Positions 7,004 to 14,559 of a stretch of 18,203 nt of DNA are shown piece by piece; position 1 is the first letter of the stretch; each line of letters begins with the position of its first letter. Below the pieces are notes generated by a model that was not told where the DNA came from, ran no database searches, and saw nothing but the letters and a program-made list of their open reading frames with translations. The stretch covers positions 15,453 through 33,655 of the forward strand of contig HF990389.1 of assembly GCA_000432775.1 (NCBI GenBank). Direction: 5' to 3'. Source of the DNA: Alistipes sp. CAG:831 (lineage in GTDB: Bacteria; Bacteroidota; Bacteroidia; Bacteroidales; UBA932). A program made the position numbers and the translations under genes.

Positions 7004-7663
7004 ATGAGAGAAATAAACCCGAAAGAGACGACCAGGGCATATGCGTTTGAAATGTGGATGGATGCGCCGATGCCCATGGTCACGTTCTTCAAGACACTCG
7101 ATGTCACCCGGCTCACCAGGCTAAGCAGACGCAGCGGCCTGAAGTTCAACATGCTGATGTGCTGGTGTATAGGCAAGGCTGCCAGCGGCATCAGGGAGTT
7201 CTACATGCTGCCGGTGGGCCGCAGGCTGATGCAGTATGACAGCATAGCCGTAAACACCATTGTAGCCAACCGCAGCGGTGAGGTAAATTCCTGCGACATA
7301 CCGTTTTCCGATGATCTGGAACGATTCGGAGAGGACTATTTGCGACTGACCAGGCAAGTTGCCGAAAGCTGCCGGAATCATGACCTGACGGAAAGCATGG
7401 TGATAGGCACTTCTGCACTTGCACAATACGAGATAGACGGGGCGGTAGGCATGTACAGCGGCGTGTTCAATAACCCTTTTATGATCTGGGGCAAATACAG
7501 GCGGCATTTGTGGAAGCGTACGCTGACAGTCTCTTTTCAGTTTCATCACACTCAGATGGACGGAGCACACGCTTCACGCTTTCTGGACAGCCTGCAAAGG
7601 GAAATCAATGATTGTTCCCGACGTGCAACCTATCCTAAATCCATATCTGGCAATGACATCTGA
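7004..7663 (+). CDS. Chloramphenicol acetyltransferase-like (CatA-fold) acyltransferase
   Basis: The 219-residue protein matches the trimeric CAT fold along its length. The active-site signature HHTQMDG holds H182 at the position of the catalytic histidine and D186-G187 at the structural DG; it is followed by the family-like HASRFLDSLQ helix. The substrate-side segment V-F-N-N-P-F-x-x-W-G-K-Y at 154-165 also matches. The reaction would be acetyl-CoA-dependent O-acylation of a small molecule. Many CAT-fold proteins in Bacteroidota are not resistance enzymes, so chloramphenicol resistance is possible but unproven. The gene has its own strong promoter, and its last 11 bp overlap the ATG (7653) of the GrpB-GNAT reading frame, so the two form a coupled operon. 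There is no signal peptide, so it should be cytoplasmic. Confidence 0.85.
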   Translation: MREINPKETTRAYAFEMWMDAPMPMVTFFKTLDVTRLTRLSRRSGLKFNMLMCWCIGKAASGIREFYMLPVGRRLMQYDSIAVNTIVANRSGEVNSCDIPFSDDLERFGEDYLRLTRQVAESCRNHDLTESMVIGTSALAQYEIDGAVGMYSGVFNNPFMIWGKYRRHLWKRTLTVSFQFHHTQMDGAHASRFLDSLQREINDCSRRATYPKSISGNDI

Positions 7664-8744
7664 AAAATACCTTAAAGAGGTGACTGTGGGACCGGTATCC
7701 GCACTGTCCGGAAAAGTCGTTCTGGAAGAATACGATGCCGCATAGAAAGGTATCTTCGAGGAGGAAAAGGAGAAAATCGTTAGGGCCTTGGGCCGAAAAG
7801 GCATCGTGACGGAGCATGTCGGCTCGACTTCCGTTCCGGGTCTCTGCGCGAAGTCCGTCATTGACATACTGCTGATTGTCAGAGACTCATCAGATGAAAA
7901 TGCCTATGTCCCGCAATTGGAACGGGTGGGATACACTATGAGGATAAGGGAGCCTGAATGGTTCCGGCACAGAATGCTGAAAAAACATAATCCGGAAGTA
8001 AATCTCCATGTTTTCTCATACGGATGCAGTGAAGCTAAAAGAATGCTCGACTTCAGGGACTGGCTGCGGACAAATGAAGGAGACAGAATGTTGTACGGCA
8101 ACACCAAAAAGGCTCTTGTCCAAAGAGAATGGCATTATCTCCAGGACTATGCGGATGCCAAGTCAGATGTAGTCCGCGAGATATTCAGCCACATGGAGTG
8201 CCGTACACCTCAGGAAAAGGATGCCTGCGAAATAATGCCCTGCGTAATCCGGCCGTGGAGAACCGAGGATGCCGAGGACATTGCATACGCGATGAACAAC
8301 AGGAATGTGCTGGACAACCTGCGCGACGGGATACCTTTCCCCTACACTCCCTCGGATGCATTGGAATACATGTCCTTTCTGGAAAAATCAGGTCAGGAAC
8401 AGATATATTCATTCGTAATAGACTACAACGGCAGGGCGGTTGGAAGCATCTCCGCAACCCGGCAGCAGGACATCCACAGCAGAACTGCAGAAGCCGGCTA
8501 CTACATCGCTGAGGAGTTCTGGGGGCTGGGTATTGGTACGTCCGCCTTGCGGCAGCTGCGCAGATACATCTTTTCCCACACCGACATTATCCGTCTGTTC
8601 GCAATGCCGTTCGATGACAATGCCGCGTCCTGCCGCATACTCGAGAACTGCGGATTCTCATTGGAAGGCATACTGCGCTGCAATGCCGTGAAGAACGGGA
8701 CTGTACGGGATATGAGGATGTACGCTGCCCTCTCATCTGTCTGA
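7653..8744 (+). pseudogene. GrpB-family / GNAT acetyltransferase fusion with in-frame amber codon
   Basis: The frame opens at the ATG at 7653, inside the CAT-like gene's end, and runs 363 codons if TAG at 7743-7745 (codon 31) is ignored. Residues 21-181 form a GrpB (UPF0157/DUF4) nucleotidyltransferase-like domain, with EHVGSTSVPG at 54-63. Residues 197-363 form a RimJ/RimL-type GNAT domain with the acetyl-CoA loop GLGIGT at 291-296. Homology is continuous across the stop: K-V-V-L-E-E-Y-D-A-A, stop, K-G-I-F-E-E-E-K. GrpB proteins usually carry Trp at that position (Y-x-x-x-W), so a TGG to TAG change is the simplest reading. Reinitiation at TTG 7788 or at the ATG before the GNAT domain (8235) could still give partial products. 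GrpB function is unknown; GNAT domains acetylate amines. It is either a recent nonsense allele or a sequence error. Confidence 0.8.
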
Positions 8745-9065
8745 CGGGAAGACTCCTGCTCCCGCATGGGCCTTCAGTTGCGGAAGCGTCTGCATGGTGG
8801 CAAGGGTGACACAGGTAATCATTTCACGCTGTTTCAGGCTCAGGTTGCCCGTAGTAAACACTTCTCCGAAGATAAACTTCTGCAGGATGTCCATCATCTC
8901 CGGGTCCGTGCCCTGCCCGGTCAGGGCCTCACCGCCGAAAAGGGTACGGTAATTTTCCTTGCATGTTTCTATTCTGTCCATTGTTCCGCTGTTCTGTGCC
9001 ATTGCCGGCATGATTCATGCCAGCAACAATACCGGCACAATTATCCATCGCTTCATATTCATCAT
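8733..9065 (-). pseudogene. Carboxymuconolactone decarboxylase-family protein remnant (stop in signal peptide, 3' truncation)
   Basis: Reading leftward from the ATG cluster at 9065-9054, a secretion signal (M-K-R-W-I-I-V-P-V-L-L-L-A) is interrupted by TGA at 9017-9015. It then continues in the same frame as I-M-P-A-M-A-Q and a mature AhpD/CMD-like domain (L-F-G-G-E-A-L, K-F-I-F-G-E-V-F, S-L-K-Q-R-E-M-I-T). The protein stops after K-A-H-A-G-A at about 8757, where about 40-50 further family residues are expected. It ends in seven unrelated residues whose stop overlaps the stop of the GNAT gene on the other strand. Two independent lesions make it a pseudogene. A 92-residue product could start from the internal ATG at 9011, but it would lack both export signal and C-terminus. 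It lies 15 bp after the AKR at 9081 and was the last gene of that operon. Confidence 0.78.
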
Positions 9066-9080
9066 TCTTCTGATTATTTT

Positions 9081-10088
9081 TTAAAGTCCGGTCATTTTCT
9101 CCTGGTCTTCGGGGTAGCGTCCGCCCAGGATTTCGATGCTGTCCAAGTGGTTGCGGATATCGGCAAGTTCTTCCGCCGTGAAGCTGATGTCCGCCCCGCC
9201 GATGTTTTCCTCGATGCGCTCGATTCGCTTGGTACCGGGGATGGGGACAATCCACGGCTTCTGCGCCAGCAGCCAGCCGATAGCGATGCGTGCCGGAGTG
9301 GTCTCTTTCTGTTTCGCCAGAGCCTCCACGTAGTCCACTAATTCCATGTTGTGCTTCAGGTTCTCGCCATGGAAGCGGGGAATGGAGGAGCGGAAGTCGG
9401 TCTTGTCGAAGGTTGTCTCGCGGTTGAAGCGGCCGGTCAGCATCGCCTTGCCAAGCGGACTGAAGGGGACGAAACCGATGCCTAATTCTTCCAATGTGGG
9501 CAACAGTCCGGCTTCCGGCTTGCGGTACCACAGGGAATATTCGCTCTGCACGGCGGTCAGAGGACATACGGCGTGGGCACGGCGGACGGTAGAGGGTGCG
9601 GCTTCGGACAGGCCCCAGTGCAGCACCTTGCCTTCCTTAATCAATTCCGCTACGGTTTCCGCCACCGTCTCGATAGGTACATTCGGGTCTACCCGGTGCT
9701 GATAGTACAGGTCGATGTGGTCGGTGCGCAGGCGGCGCAAGGAGCCTTCCACTGCGCGGCGGATAGTCTCCGGACGACTGGAGAGCGAAACGGGACGTGC
9801 CGATGTCGTCAAGTCCGGCGTCTCGGACAGGTCATAGCCGAATTTGGTGGCGATGACCACCCGGTCACGCACCGGTTGCATGGCCTCGCCCACCAAATCC
9901 TCGTTCTTGCCGTAGCTATAGACCTCGGCCGTGTCAAAGAACGTCACGCCCAAGTCTACCGCCTGGCGGATCGTATCGATAGCATCCTTACGGTCGGGAT
10001 ATGGGGGATAGCTCTGCGTGAATCCCATGCAGCCCAAGCCAACGGCGGAGACGGTCAGCCCGTCCTTTCCTAATATCCTTGTTTTCAT
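9081..10088 (-). CDS. Aldo/keto reductase (YakC/AKR13-like)
   Basis: A 335-residue AKR of the longer IolS/YakC type, with tetrad D52 and Y57 (FDTAEVY), K82 (ATKFG) and H131 (YYQHRVDP). The C-terminal cofactor loop I-P-G-T-K-R-I-E-R-I-E-E-N is intact. It would reduce carbonyl compounds with NADPH in the cytoplasm; the natural substrate is not evident. Its start at 10088 has a strong Shine-Dalgarno (AGGAGG at 10101-10096, 7 nt before the ATG) that lies across the end of the upstream flavin reductase gene. The two genes are only 2 bp apart and clearly co-transcribed, followed by the CMD-family remnant. Pairing an AKR with a flavin reductase and a CMD-like protein fits a small-molecule reduction or detoxification unit. 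Confidence 0.94.
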   Translation of the reverse strand: MKTRILGKDGLTVSAVGLGCMGFTQSYPPYPDRKDAIDTIRQAVDLGVTFFDTAEVYSYGKNEDLVGEAMQPVRDRVVIATKFGYDLSETPDLTTSARPVSLSSRPETIRRAVEGSLRRLRTDHIDLYYQHRVDPNVPIETVAETVAELIKEGKVLHWGLSEAAPSTVRRAHAVCPLTAVQSEYSLWYRKPEAGLLPTLEELGIGFVPFSPLGKAMLTGRFNRETTFDKTDFRSSIPRFHGENLKHNMELVDYVEALAKQKETTPARIAIGWLLAQKPWIVPIPGTKRIERIEENIGGADISFTAEELADIRNHLDSIEILGGRYPEDQEKMTGL

Positions 10089-10090
10089 TG

Positions 10091-10651
10091 CTATTCCTCC
10101 TTTTTATAATTCTTTCCGAAACCGGTACACTTGCCGATAGTCTCACCGGTGCGCAGGTAGGTGTAGCCCGGCATCTCGAAGAGCACGGGCTTCAGCTTGT
10201 CGTAGTCGGGCTTGCCCTTCCCGTTCAGGCAATCCTCGTCCACATAGGTATTCGTTATCTTGCAGATGAAGTTGTCGAAGGTCTCCGTCTCATAGTTGTC
10301 CACCACCTCGCACTCCATCACCAGCGGGCTCTCGTCGATGACGGGCGTGCCGGCCTCGCCCCTGTGCCAGACGAACACGTCCGACTTGTCCGCCTTCGCA
10401 CCGCTGACGCAACCCACGTAGTCGGCACGTTCCAGCATCGCCTCGCAGACCATATTGACCGATACTTTGCCCGCCTGCTTCACTCCCTCGTTGGTGTAGT
10501 GCTTCTTAAACATACTGAGCATGATGCGGTCGTGCCCGATGATGCCCACGTGGGCCACGAGCAGCCAGTTCACCTTTCCGTTCACTTCCGTACCCACGAC
10601 CACGGCCGGCGTGGGATACAAGGCCAATACATTTCCGATGTTCTTTTTCAT
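10091..10651 (-). CDS. Flavin reductase-like (flavoredoxin) FMN-binding protein
   Basis: The 186-residue protein fits the flavin-reductase-like split-barrel family. It begins with K-K-N-I-G-N-V-L-A-L-Y-P-T-P-A-V-V-V-G-T. It continues with the W-L-L-V-A-H-V-G strand, S-V-N-M-V family block, and a C-terminal G-E-T-I-G-K-C-T-G-F-G tail. Family members bind FMN and pass electrons from NAD(P)H to flavin or to a partner protein in the cytoplasm. The start at 10651 leaves a 137-bp gap to the amidohydrolase pseudogene, where its promoter should lie; I find no convincing -7/-33 pair there. It is the first gene of the flavin reductase-AKR-CMD operon. The donor and acceptor are unknown. Confidence 0.9.
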   Translation of the reverse strand: MKKNIGNVLALYPTPAVVVGTEVNGKVNWLLVAHVGIIGHDRIMLSMFKKHYTNEGVKQAGKVSVNMVCEAMLERADYVGCVSGAKADKSDVFVWHRGEAGTPVIDESPLVMECEVVDNYETETFDNFICKITNTYVDEDCLNGKGKPDYDKLKPVLFEMPGYTYLRTGETIGKCTGFGKNYKKEE

Positions 10652-10752
10652 TTTTATCCGTATTTATTATTTCCCCTTATTTTCTGATGCAGAATTATAC
10701 CGGTACAAAAGAAATTATGTAACCAAAACGGGCATACTGTAACATTTCCACT

Positions 10753-10769
10753 TAATCCGGGGCGGATTA
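10753..10769. other. Perfect 7-bp inverted repeat between two operons
   Basis: TAATCCG (10753-10759), loop GGG, CGGATTA (10763-10769). It lies 20 bp beyond the stop of the amidohydrolase gene and about 100 bp ahead of the flavin reductase start, both on the minus strand. There is no T-run, so a weak terminator or an operator for the downstream operon are both possible. Confidence 0.35.
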
Positions 10770-10788
10770 CCTCTTTTATGCCGACACA

Positions 10789-11810
10789 TCATTTTCCGCC
10801 GAACAGCCTCTCCGCATTACCCCACAGGAAGCCTTCTGCACAGCCGGCAAGTTCTCTATCAGCTGCAAGCGTTTCTTTCAGCCGCTGCAGGTTTGCATTC
10901 AGCACGGCATCCGGCAGGTAAGGGTAGTCAGACCCGTAGAGGATGTGTTCCGGCGAGGTAACGGTCAGCAGAGCGCGGATGACCTCAGCCGTCGGGTTGC
11001 CTGCCAGGTCGTAGTAGAGGCGGGACAGGTTGCCTCCCAGTCTATCGGCTGCATATAGCCCTGCTTCACCATCGCCGGGAGAATCGATTTCATGCGCGGG
11101 AGGGCGAGCGGCAGGAACGAACCGCAGTGAGGTACGACCACTTTGAGGTTCGGGTAACGGACCAATACATTATGCGCCAGCATGTTTACTACCGCACGGG
11201 TAGTCTCTGCCGGGTATTCGTACATGGCAAGAGGCGTGGCGGCGATGATGCCTTCGGCATACGGTGTGGGACGGTGCGGATGGATGATGATGACGGCGTG
11301 ACGCTCGTTGAGCACCTGCATCAGCGGTTCCAAGGCTTCGTCGCCCAGGTATTGGCCCCGGCTGTTGGTGGCCAACTTGATACCGTCCGCACCCAAGGTA
11401 TCGAGCGCATAGATGGCTTCGCGTATGGCGGCATCCACGTCGGGCAGGGGCAGGGCGGCGCAGAACCGGAAGCGGCCGGGGTATTTCCGCTTCACCTCAG
11501 CCGAAATTTCATTGACCCGACGGATGCACTTTGCGCTCTCCTCCGAGTCGCCATAATAGGGCTGCGGAGCGGGCATGGTCAGCACGGCGGTACGGATGTC
11601 GGCACTGTCCATAAAGGCCAGATGACGTTCTACACTCCATTCCGGCAGCGGGAAAGTCTCTTCCAACTCCGCACCGTGTGCCTTGAGCACCTCCATGTAT
11701 TCGGGCACGATGATGTGGCCGTGCACATCTATCGCCTGCTGCGCCCCGGCATACCATACCGGGGCGGCAAGCGTCAGGACAACTGTCAATAAAATATTCC
11801 TGCAACTCAT
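10789..11810 (-). pseudogene. Secreted amidohydrolase (ACMSD-like, amidohydrolase_2), disrupted by a 1-nt frameshift
   Basis: From the ATG at 11810 the frame gives a Sec signal peptide (cleavage near A-G-A-Q), then a TIM-barrel amidohydrolase: D-V-H-G-H at the metal site, I-I-H-P-H-R, V-P-H-C-G. At 11030-11031 the frame is lost. The original frame ends at a stop near 10965. Shifting by one base restores a perfect family C-terminus (L-S-R-L-Y-Y-D-L-A-G-N, then I-L-Y-G-S-D-Y-P-Y with the metal-binding Asp, to stop at 10791-10789). Adding one base in the AA run (minus strand; GCAACC to GCAAACC) repairs it to 340 residues. The family hydrolyses or decarboxylates small acids using a divalent metal. 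The gene starts 3 bp after the AKR at 11814 and is the last of its operon. It is either recently inactivated or a sequencing indel. Confidence 0.85.
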
Positions 11811-11813
11811 TTC

Positions 11814-12767
11814 CTATATCATCGGCATTTCCCACGATTCGCGCGTGTCCACGCCCGTTTCTTCTGCAGCGGCTTCCATCCGCCCGATTTCTTCTGCGGA
11901 AAGCGAAATACGTGCTGCCGCAACCGCATCCTGCACTTGCGAGACCTTCGTCACTCCGATAATAGGTGTAGTTCCCTTGGCAATGGCCCAAGCCAATGCC
12001 ACCTGCGCCGGAGACACACCATATTTTTCGCCAATGGTGCGCATCACCGACACTAATTTCTCTATCTGCGGAAGCATCGGATTGTAGGTCTCCCCGCGCT
12101 GACTGCCTGCCGGAAGCGGATGCTGCGTATCGTATTTGCCGCTCAACGCTCCTTGTTCCAACACCATGTATGCCCAGAAGCCGATGCCGTTCTCCTTGCA
12201 CCAGTCCAGTATGCCGGCTTTCTCTGATGAGCGGTAGAGCAGGCTGTAATGATTCTGCACTGCGGACACATGCACGCCTTCAGCCGACAGTATTTCTTCG
12301 GCGCGTTTGATTTGCGACAGATTGTGGTTGGAAACTCCCACACGGCGCACTTTCCCGCTCTTGACCAAAGGAATCAGGAAAGGTGTCCAGTGTTCTACGT
12401 CTGCAGGGTTATGAATCCAGTACATGTCGATATAGTCCGTGCCGAAACGCGACAGACTGCCCTCACACATGGCTTCCACAGGATCTGCCTTGCTTTCGTC
12501 GGCTATCTGCGGGGTGAACTTGGTGGAGATCAGCACATCTTCGCGCCTGCATCCTTTGGTGAACGATGCCAGAATATTTTCTGACGCTCCCATGCCATAT
12601 ACCACAGCCGAATCCCACAGGTTCAGCCCGTTTTTTATGGCTTCGTCAAATACAGGGCGCAGCTCTTCCACGCCCACATTGTTACCGAACACCTGGTCGC
12701 CGCCGGCCATTCCCTTGCCCCACGACCATGTTCCCAATGCGATTGTCGGATAATTCTTCTTGTCCAT
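11814..12767 (-). CDS. Aldo/keto reductase
   Basis: A 317-residue AKR with tetrad D52 and Y57 (WDSAVVYG), K83 (STKF) and H119 (YWIHNP). The cofactor region near the C-terminus reads I-I-G-V-T-K-V-S-Q-V. It belongs to the broad AKR11/AKR12-like branch, distinct from the paired AKRs at 2.2-3.9 kb. It has no signal peptide, unlike the genes around it, so it should act in the cytoplasm with NADPH. The stop TAG, with AGGAA across it, serves as Shine-Dalgarno for the amidohydrolase ATG 3 bp later. A 54-bp gap separates it from the lipoprotein gene upstream. Substrate unknown. Confidence 0.93.
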   Translation of the reverse strand: MDKKNYPTIALGTWSWGKGMAGGDQVFGNNVGVEELRPVFDEAIKNGLNLWDSAVVYGMGASENILASFTKGCRREDVLISTKFTPQIADESKADPVEAMCEGSLSRFGTDYIDMYWIHNPADVEHWTPFLIPLVKSGKVRRVGVSNHNLSQIKRAEEILSAEGVHVSAVQNHYSLLYRSSEKAGILDWCKENGIGFWAYMVLEQGALSGKYDTQHPLPAGSQRGETYNPMLPQIEKLVSVMRTIGEKYGVSPAQVALAWAIAKGTTPIIGVTKVSQVQDAVAAARISLSAEEIGRMEAAAEETGVDTRESWEMPMI

Positions 12768-12821
12768 TTTCTGTTCTTATTTTCTTTTAAAAGTTATTAT
12801 TTTAAGTAGGATCCAACTGAA

Positions 12822-13232
12822 TCATTCCATAAAGTTGCTGATCCGGTTTGCAGGGTTGAGCGGTGTCTGGTCTGACAATTCCAATGATTTGACCATGTGC
12901 AGCGTCCCCTGTTTGTATTTCTGAAAATGTGTTGATGCTATGTGCTTGTCGTAGGCCTCCTTGCTTGCGTAAGTTTCGAGGATTGTTATCTTGCAGGGGT
13001 TGTCTTTTTCGCCGACAGCATACATGGTCAGCACCCCGGGCTCGGTACGCAGGGAGATTTCGCCGACCTCAGTCGCATATTTCATGTATTCATCGAGAAA
13101 CTGAGGCCAGACTTCGATTTTCGACAGACGCACGATGCCGTCGTCACACATCTTCTCCTTGGTACACATGCCCGGTTGTTTGCATGACAGCAGTACGAAC
13201 ATGAATAATGCGGTTATTAGATGTCGTTTCAT
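12822..13232 (-). CDS. ABM-domain (antibiotic biosynthesis monooxygenase-like) lipoprotein
   Basis: The 136-residue protein has a short lipoprotein signal ending in LLSC (Cys17). A single ABM ferredoxin-like domain follows from about residue 33 to 120: I-V-R-L-S-K-I-E-V, E-P-G-V-L-T-M-Y-A-V, I-L-E-T-Y-A-S-K-E-A-Y-D-K-H, H-F-Q-K-Y. ABM-fold proteins are usually small cytoplasmic dimers that oxidise quinones/anthrones without cofactor or act on heme. A membrane-anchored form implies a substrate outside the cytoplasm. It lies 25 bp downstream of the Fe-S AKR gene, in the same operon. The reaction is not predictable from sequence. Confidence 0.88.
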   Translation of the reverse strand: MKRHLITALFMFVLLSCKQPGMCTKEKMCDDGIVRLSKIEVWPQFLDEYMKYATEVGEISLRTEPGVLTMYAVGEKDNPCKITILETYASKEAYDKHIASTHFQKYKQGTLHMVKSLELSDQTPLNPANRISNFME

Positions 13233-13257
13233 ATCATTTTTTTTTATTGCTTATAAA

Positions 13258-14547
13258 TTATTTCCCCATCACCTCTTTCACCTGTGTCAGTAGATTTGGA
13301 ATGTCCAGCTGTTGCGGGCATTTGGGCAGGCACGCCCCGCAACCCACGCACGACGAGGCAGGGTCACCGCGCTGGACGGGAGACATGGATACGGTGTAAT
13401 CCAGCATTGCCCGTTCCTTGTTGCGGTGCAGAAGATAGTTGTTGTAGACATAGGCGAAGATGTAGCCGACGGCGACGTTCTGCGGGCAGGGAATACACTG
13501 GTAACATCCGGTGCAGTCTATGTGCCCCGGTGCATGACGGTAGGCATAGATGGCCGCTCCCAATGCCTCGCGTTCGGCAGGCGTAAGCATATTCGGCTTT
13601 GCCTTGGCTGCATATTTAAGATTTTCCTCCACATCTTCCATGGACCCCATGCCGCTGACGGCTACGCTTACTTCGGGAATGTCCCACAAGTAATCCAGCG
13701 CCCACTCCGCATCTGGTTTCCGGATGCCGGTAGAGGCAAGCGCATCGCGCATCACTTGCGGCAGGTTGGCAAGGAAACCGGTGCGGACGGGCTTCATCAC
13801 GGCAAGTCCCATACCGTTGGCTGCGGCATATTTCGGACCGAGCACCCCTGCTTCGTACTCGTAGTCAAGGTAGTTGTGCTGGATAAGGCAGAAATCCCAT
13901 GCCGGTGTATATTCGACCACCCGTTCGAACAGCTGCAGGCTGTCGTGGAAGGAGAATCCCATGAAGCGTATTTTCCCCTGCGCCTTCAGCCTTTCCATCT
14001 TCTCGATGAGCTTGTATGGCAGCACATAGTCCTTCCATGCCCGGTGCATAATCATGTGGATGTGATAGAAGTCTATCACGTCCGTATCTATCGCGCGACG
14101 CGACTGGTCGAAGAACTTTTCGAAATCATCCGCGCTCCGCATCTCCCACCACGGCATCTTGGAAGTGACATAGACCCGGTCGCGCCAGCCTCCGGCAAGG
14201 GCCTTGCCGACTGCCTGCTCGCTTTCGCCTCCCATGTAGACACGTCCGGTATCAATGTAGTTCACACCGCCTTCGATGGCCCGGTGTACCATAGGGGTGG
14301 TCCGGTCGAAATCCACATGCCCGTTCTTCATCGGCAGTCGCAACATTCCGAAGCCCAATGCCGACACGTTCACACCCGTGCGTCCCATCGGACGGTATTG
14401 CATCTGCGGGTTGTAATTTAGGATGTCTTTAGACAACTGTTCCCTCTCTGCCCGCTTTTCAGCCTCCTGCGCGATGGCTTTCGGACCGGTCATAGCTCCT
14501 ATTGCGGCAGCAAACAGTCCGCTTTTGATAAAATCCCGTCTGTCCAT
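13258..14547 (-). CDS. Tat-signal aldo/keto reductase with C-terminal 4Fe-4S motifs
   Basis: A 429-residue protein. Residues 1-27 form a twin-arginine signal (D-R-R-D-F-I-K, then a hydrophobic stretch and A-I-A-Q). Residues about 50-335 are an AKR barrel with D99 and Y104 (IDTGRVY), K130 (TSKMP) and H164. The C-terminus carries Cys345, 348, 351, 354 (C-x2-C-x2-C-x2-CP) and Cys400, 403, 406, 410 (C-x2-C-x2-C-x3-CP), enough for up to two Fe-S clusters. A folded Fe-S protein is a typical Tat cargo. Outside the cytoplasm NADPH is absent, so electrons may come from a partner such as the lipoprotein flavodoxin; this is inference. The gene sits 12 bp after the DUF6282 gene and 25 bp before the ABM lipoprotein gene. 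Substrate unknown. Confidence 0.93.
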   Translation of the reverse strand: MDRRDFIKSGLFAAAIGAMTGPKAIAQEAEKRAEREQLSKDILNYNPQMQYRPMGRTGVNVSALGFGMLRLPMKNGHVDFDRTTPMVHRAIEGGVNYIDTGRVYMGGESEQAVGKALAGGWRDRVYVTSKMPWWEMRSADDFEKFFDQSRRAIDTDVIDFYHIHMIMHRAWKDYVLPYKLIEKMERLKAQGKIRFMGFSFHDSLQLFERVVEYTPAWDFCLIQHNYLDYEYEAGVLGPKYAAANGMGLAVMKPVRTGFLANLPQVMRDALASTGIRKPDAEWALDYLWDIPEVSVAVSGMGSMEDVEENLKYAAKAKPNMLTPAEREALGAAIYAYRHAPGHIDCTGCYQCIPCPQNVAVGYIFAYVYNNYLLHRNKERAMLDYTVSMSPVQRGDPASSCVGCGACLPKCPQQLDIPNLLTQVKEVMGK

Positions 14548-14559
14548 ATTCTTTCTTTT

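Noticed and set aside
7743..7745. TAG as pyrrolysine or programmed readthrough
   Set aside because: No sign of a pyrrolysine system and no readthrough context; the position is normally Trp, so simple mutation or error is more likely.
9015..9017. TGA as selenocysteine in the CMD gene
   Set aside because: It falls inside the signal peptide, with no role for Sec there, and the gene is also truncated at the other end.
10652..10752. Promoter for the flavin reductase operon
   Set aside because: One must exist here, but TATAATTC and TTCTTTTG are only partial matches with poor spacing, so no element is called.
11025..11036. Programmed ribosomal frameshift in the amidohydrolase
   Set aside because: No slippery heptamer or downstream structure is evident, and a single missing A in a short run explains it.
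13312..14421. 369-codon open frame on the plus strand
   Set aside because: It is antisense to the Fe-S AKR, whose protein has clear motifs throughout. The plus-strand translation resembles no family.
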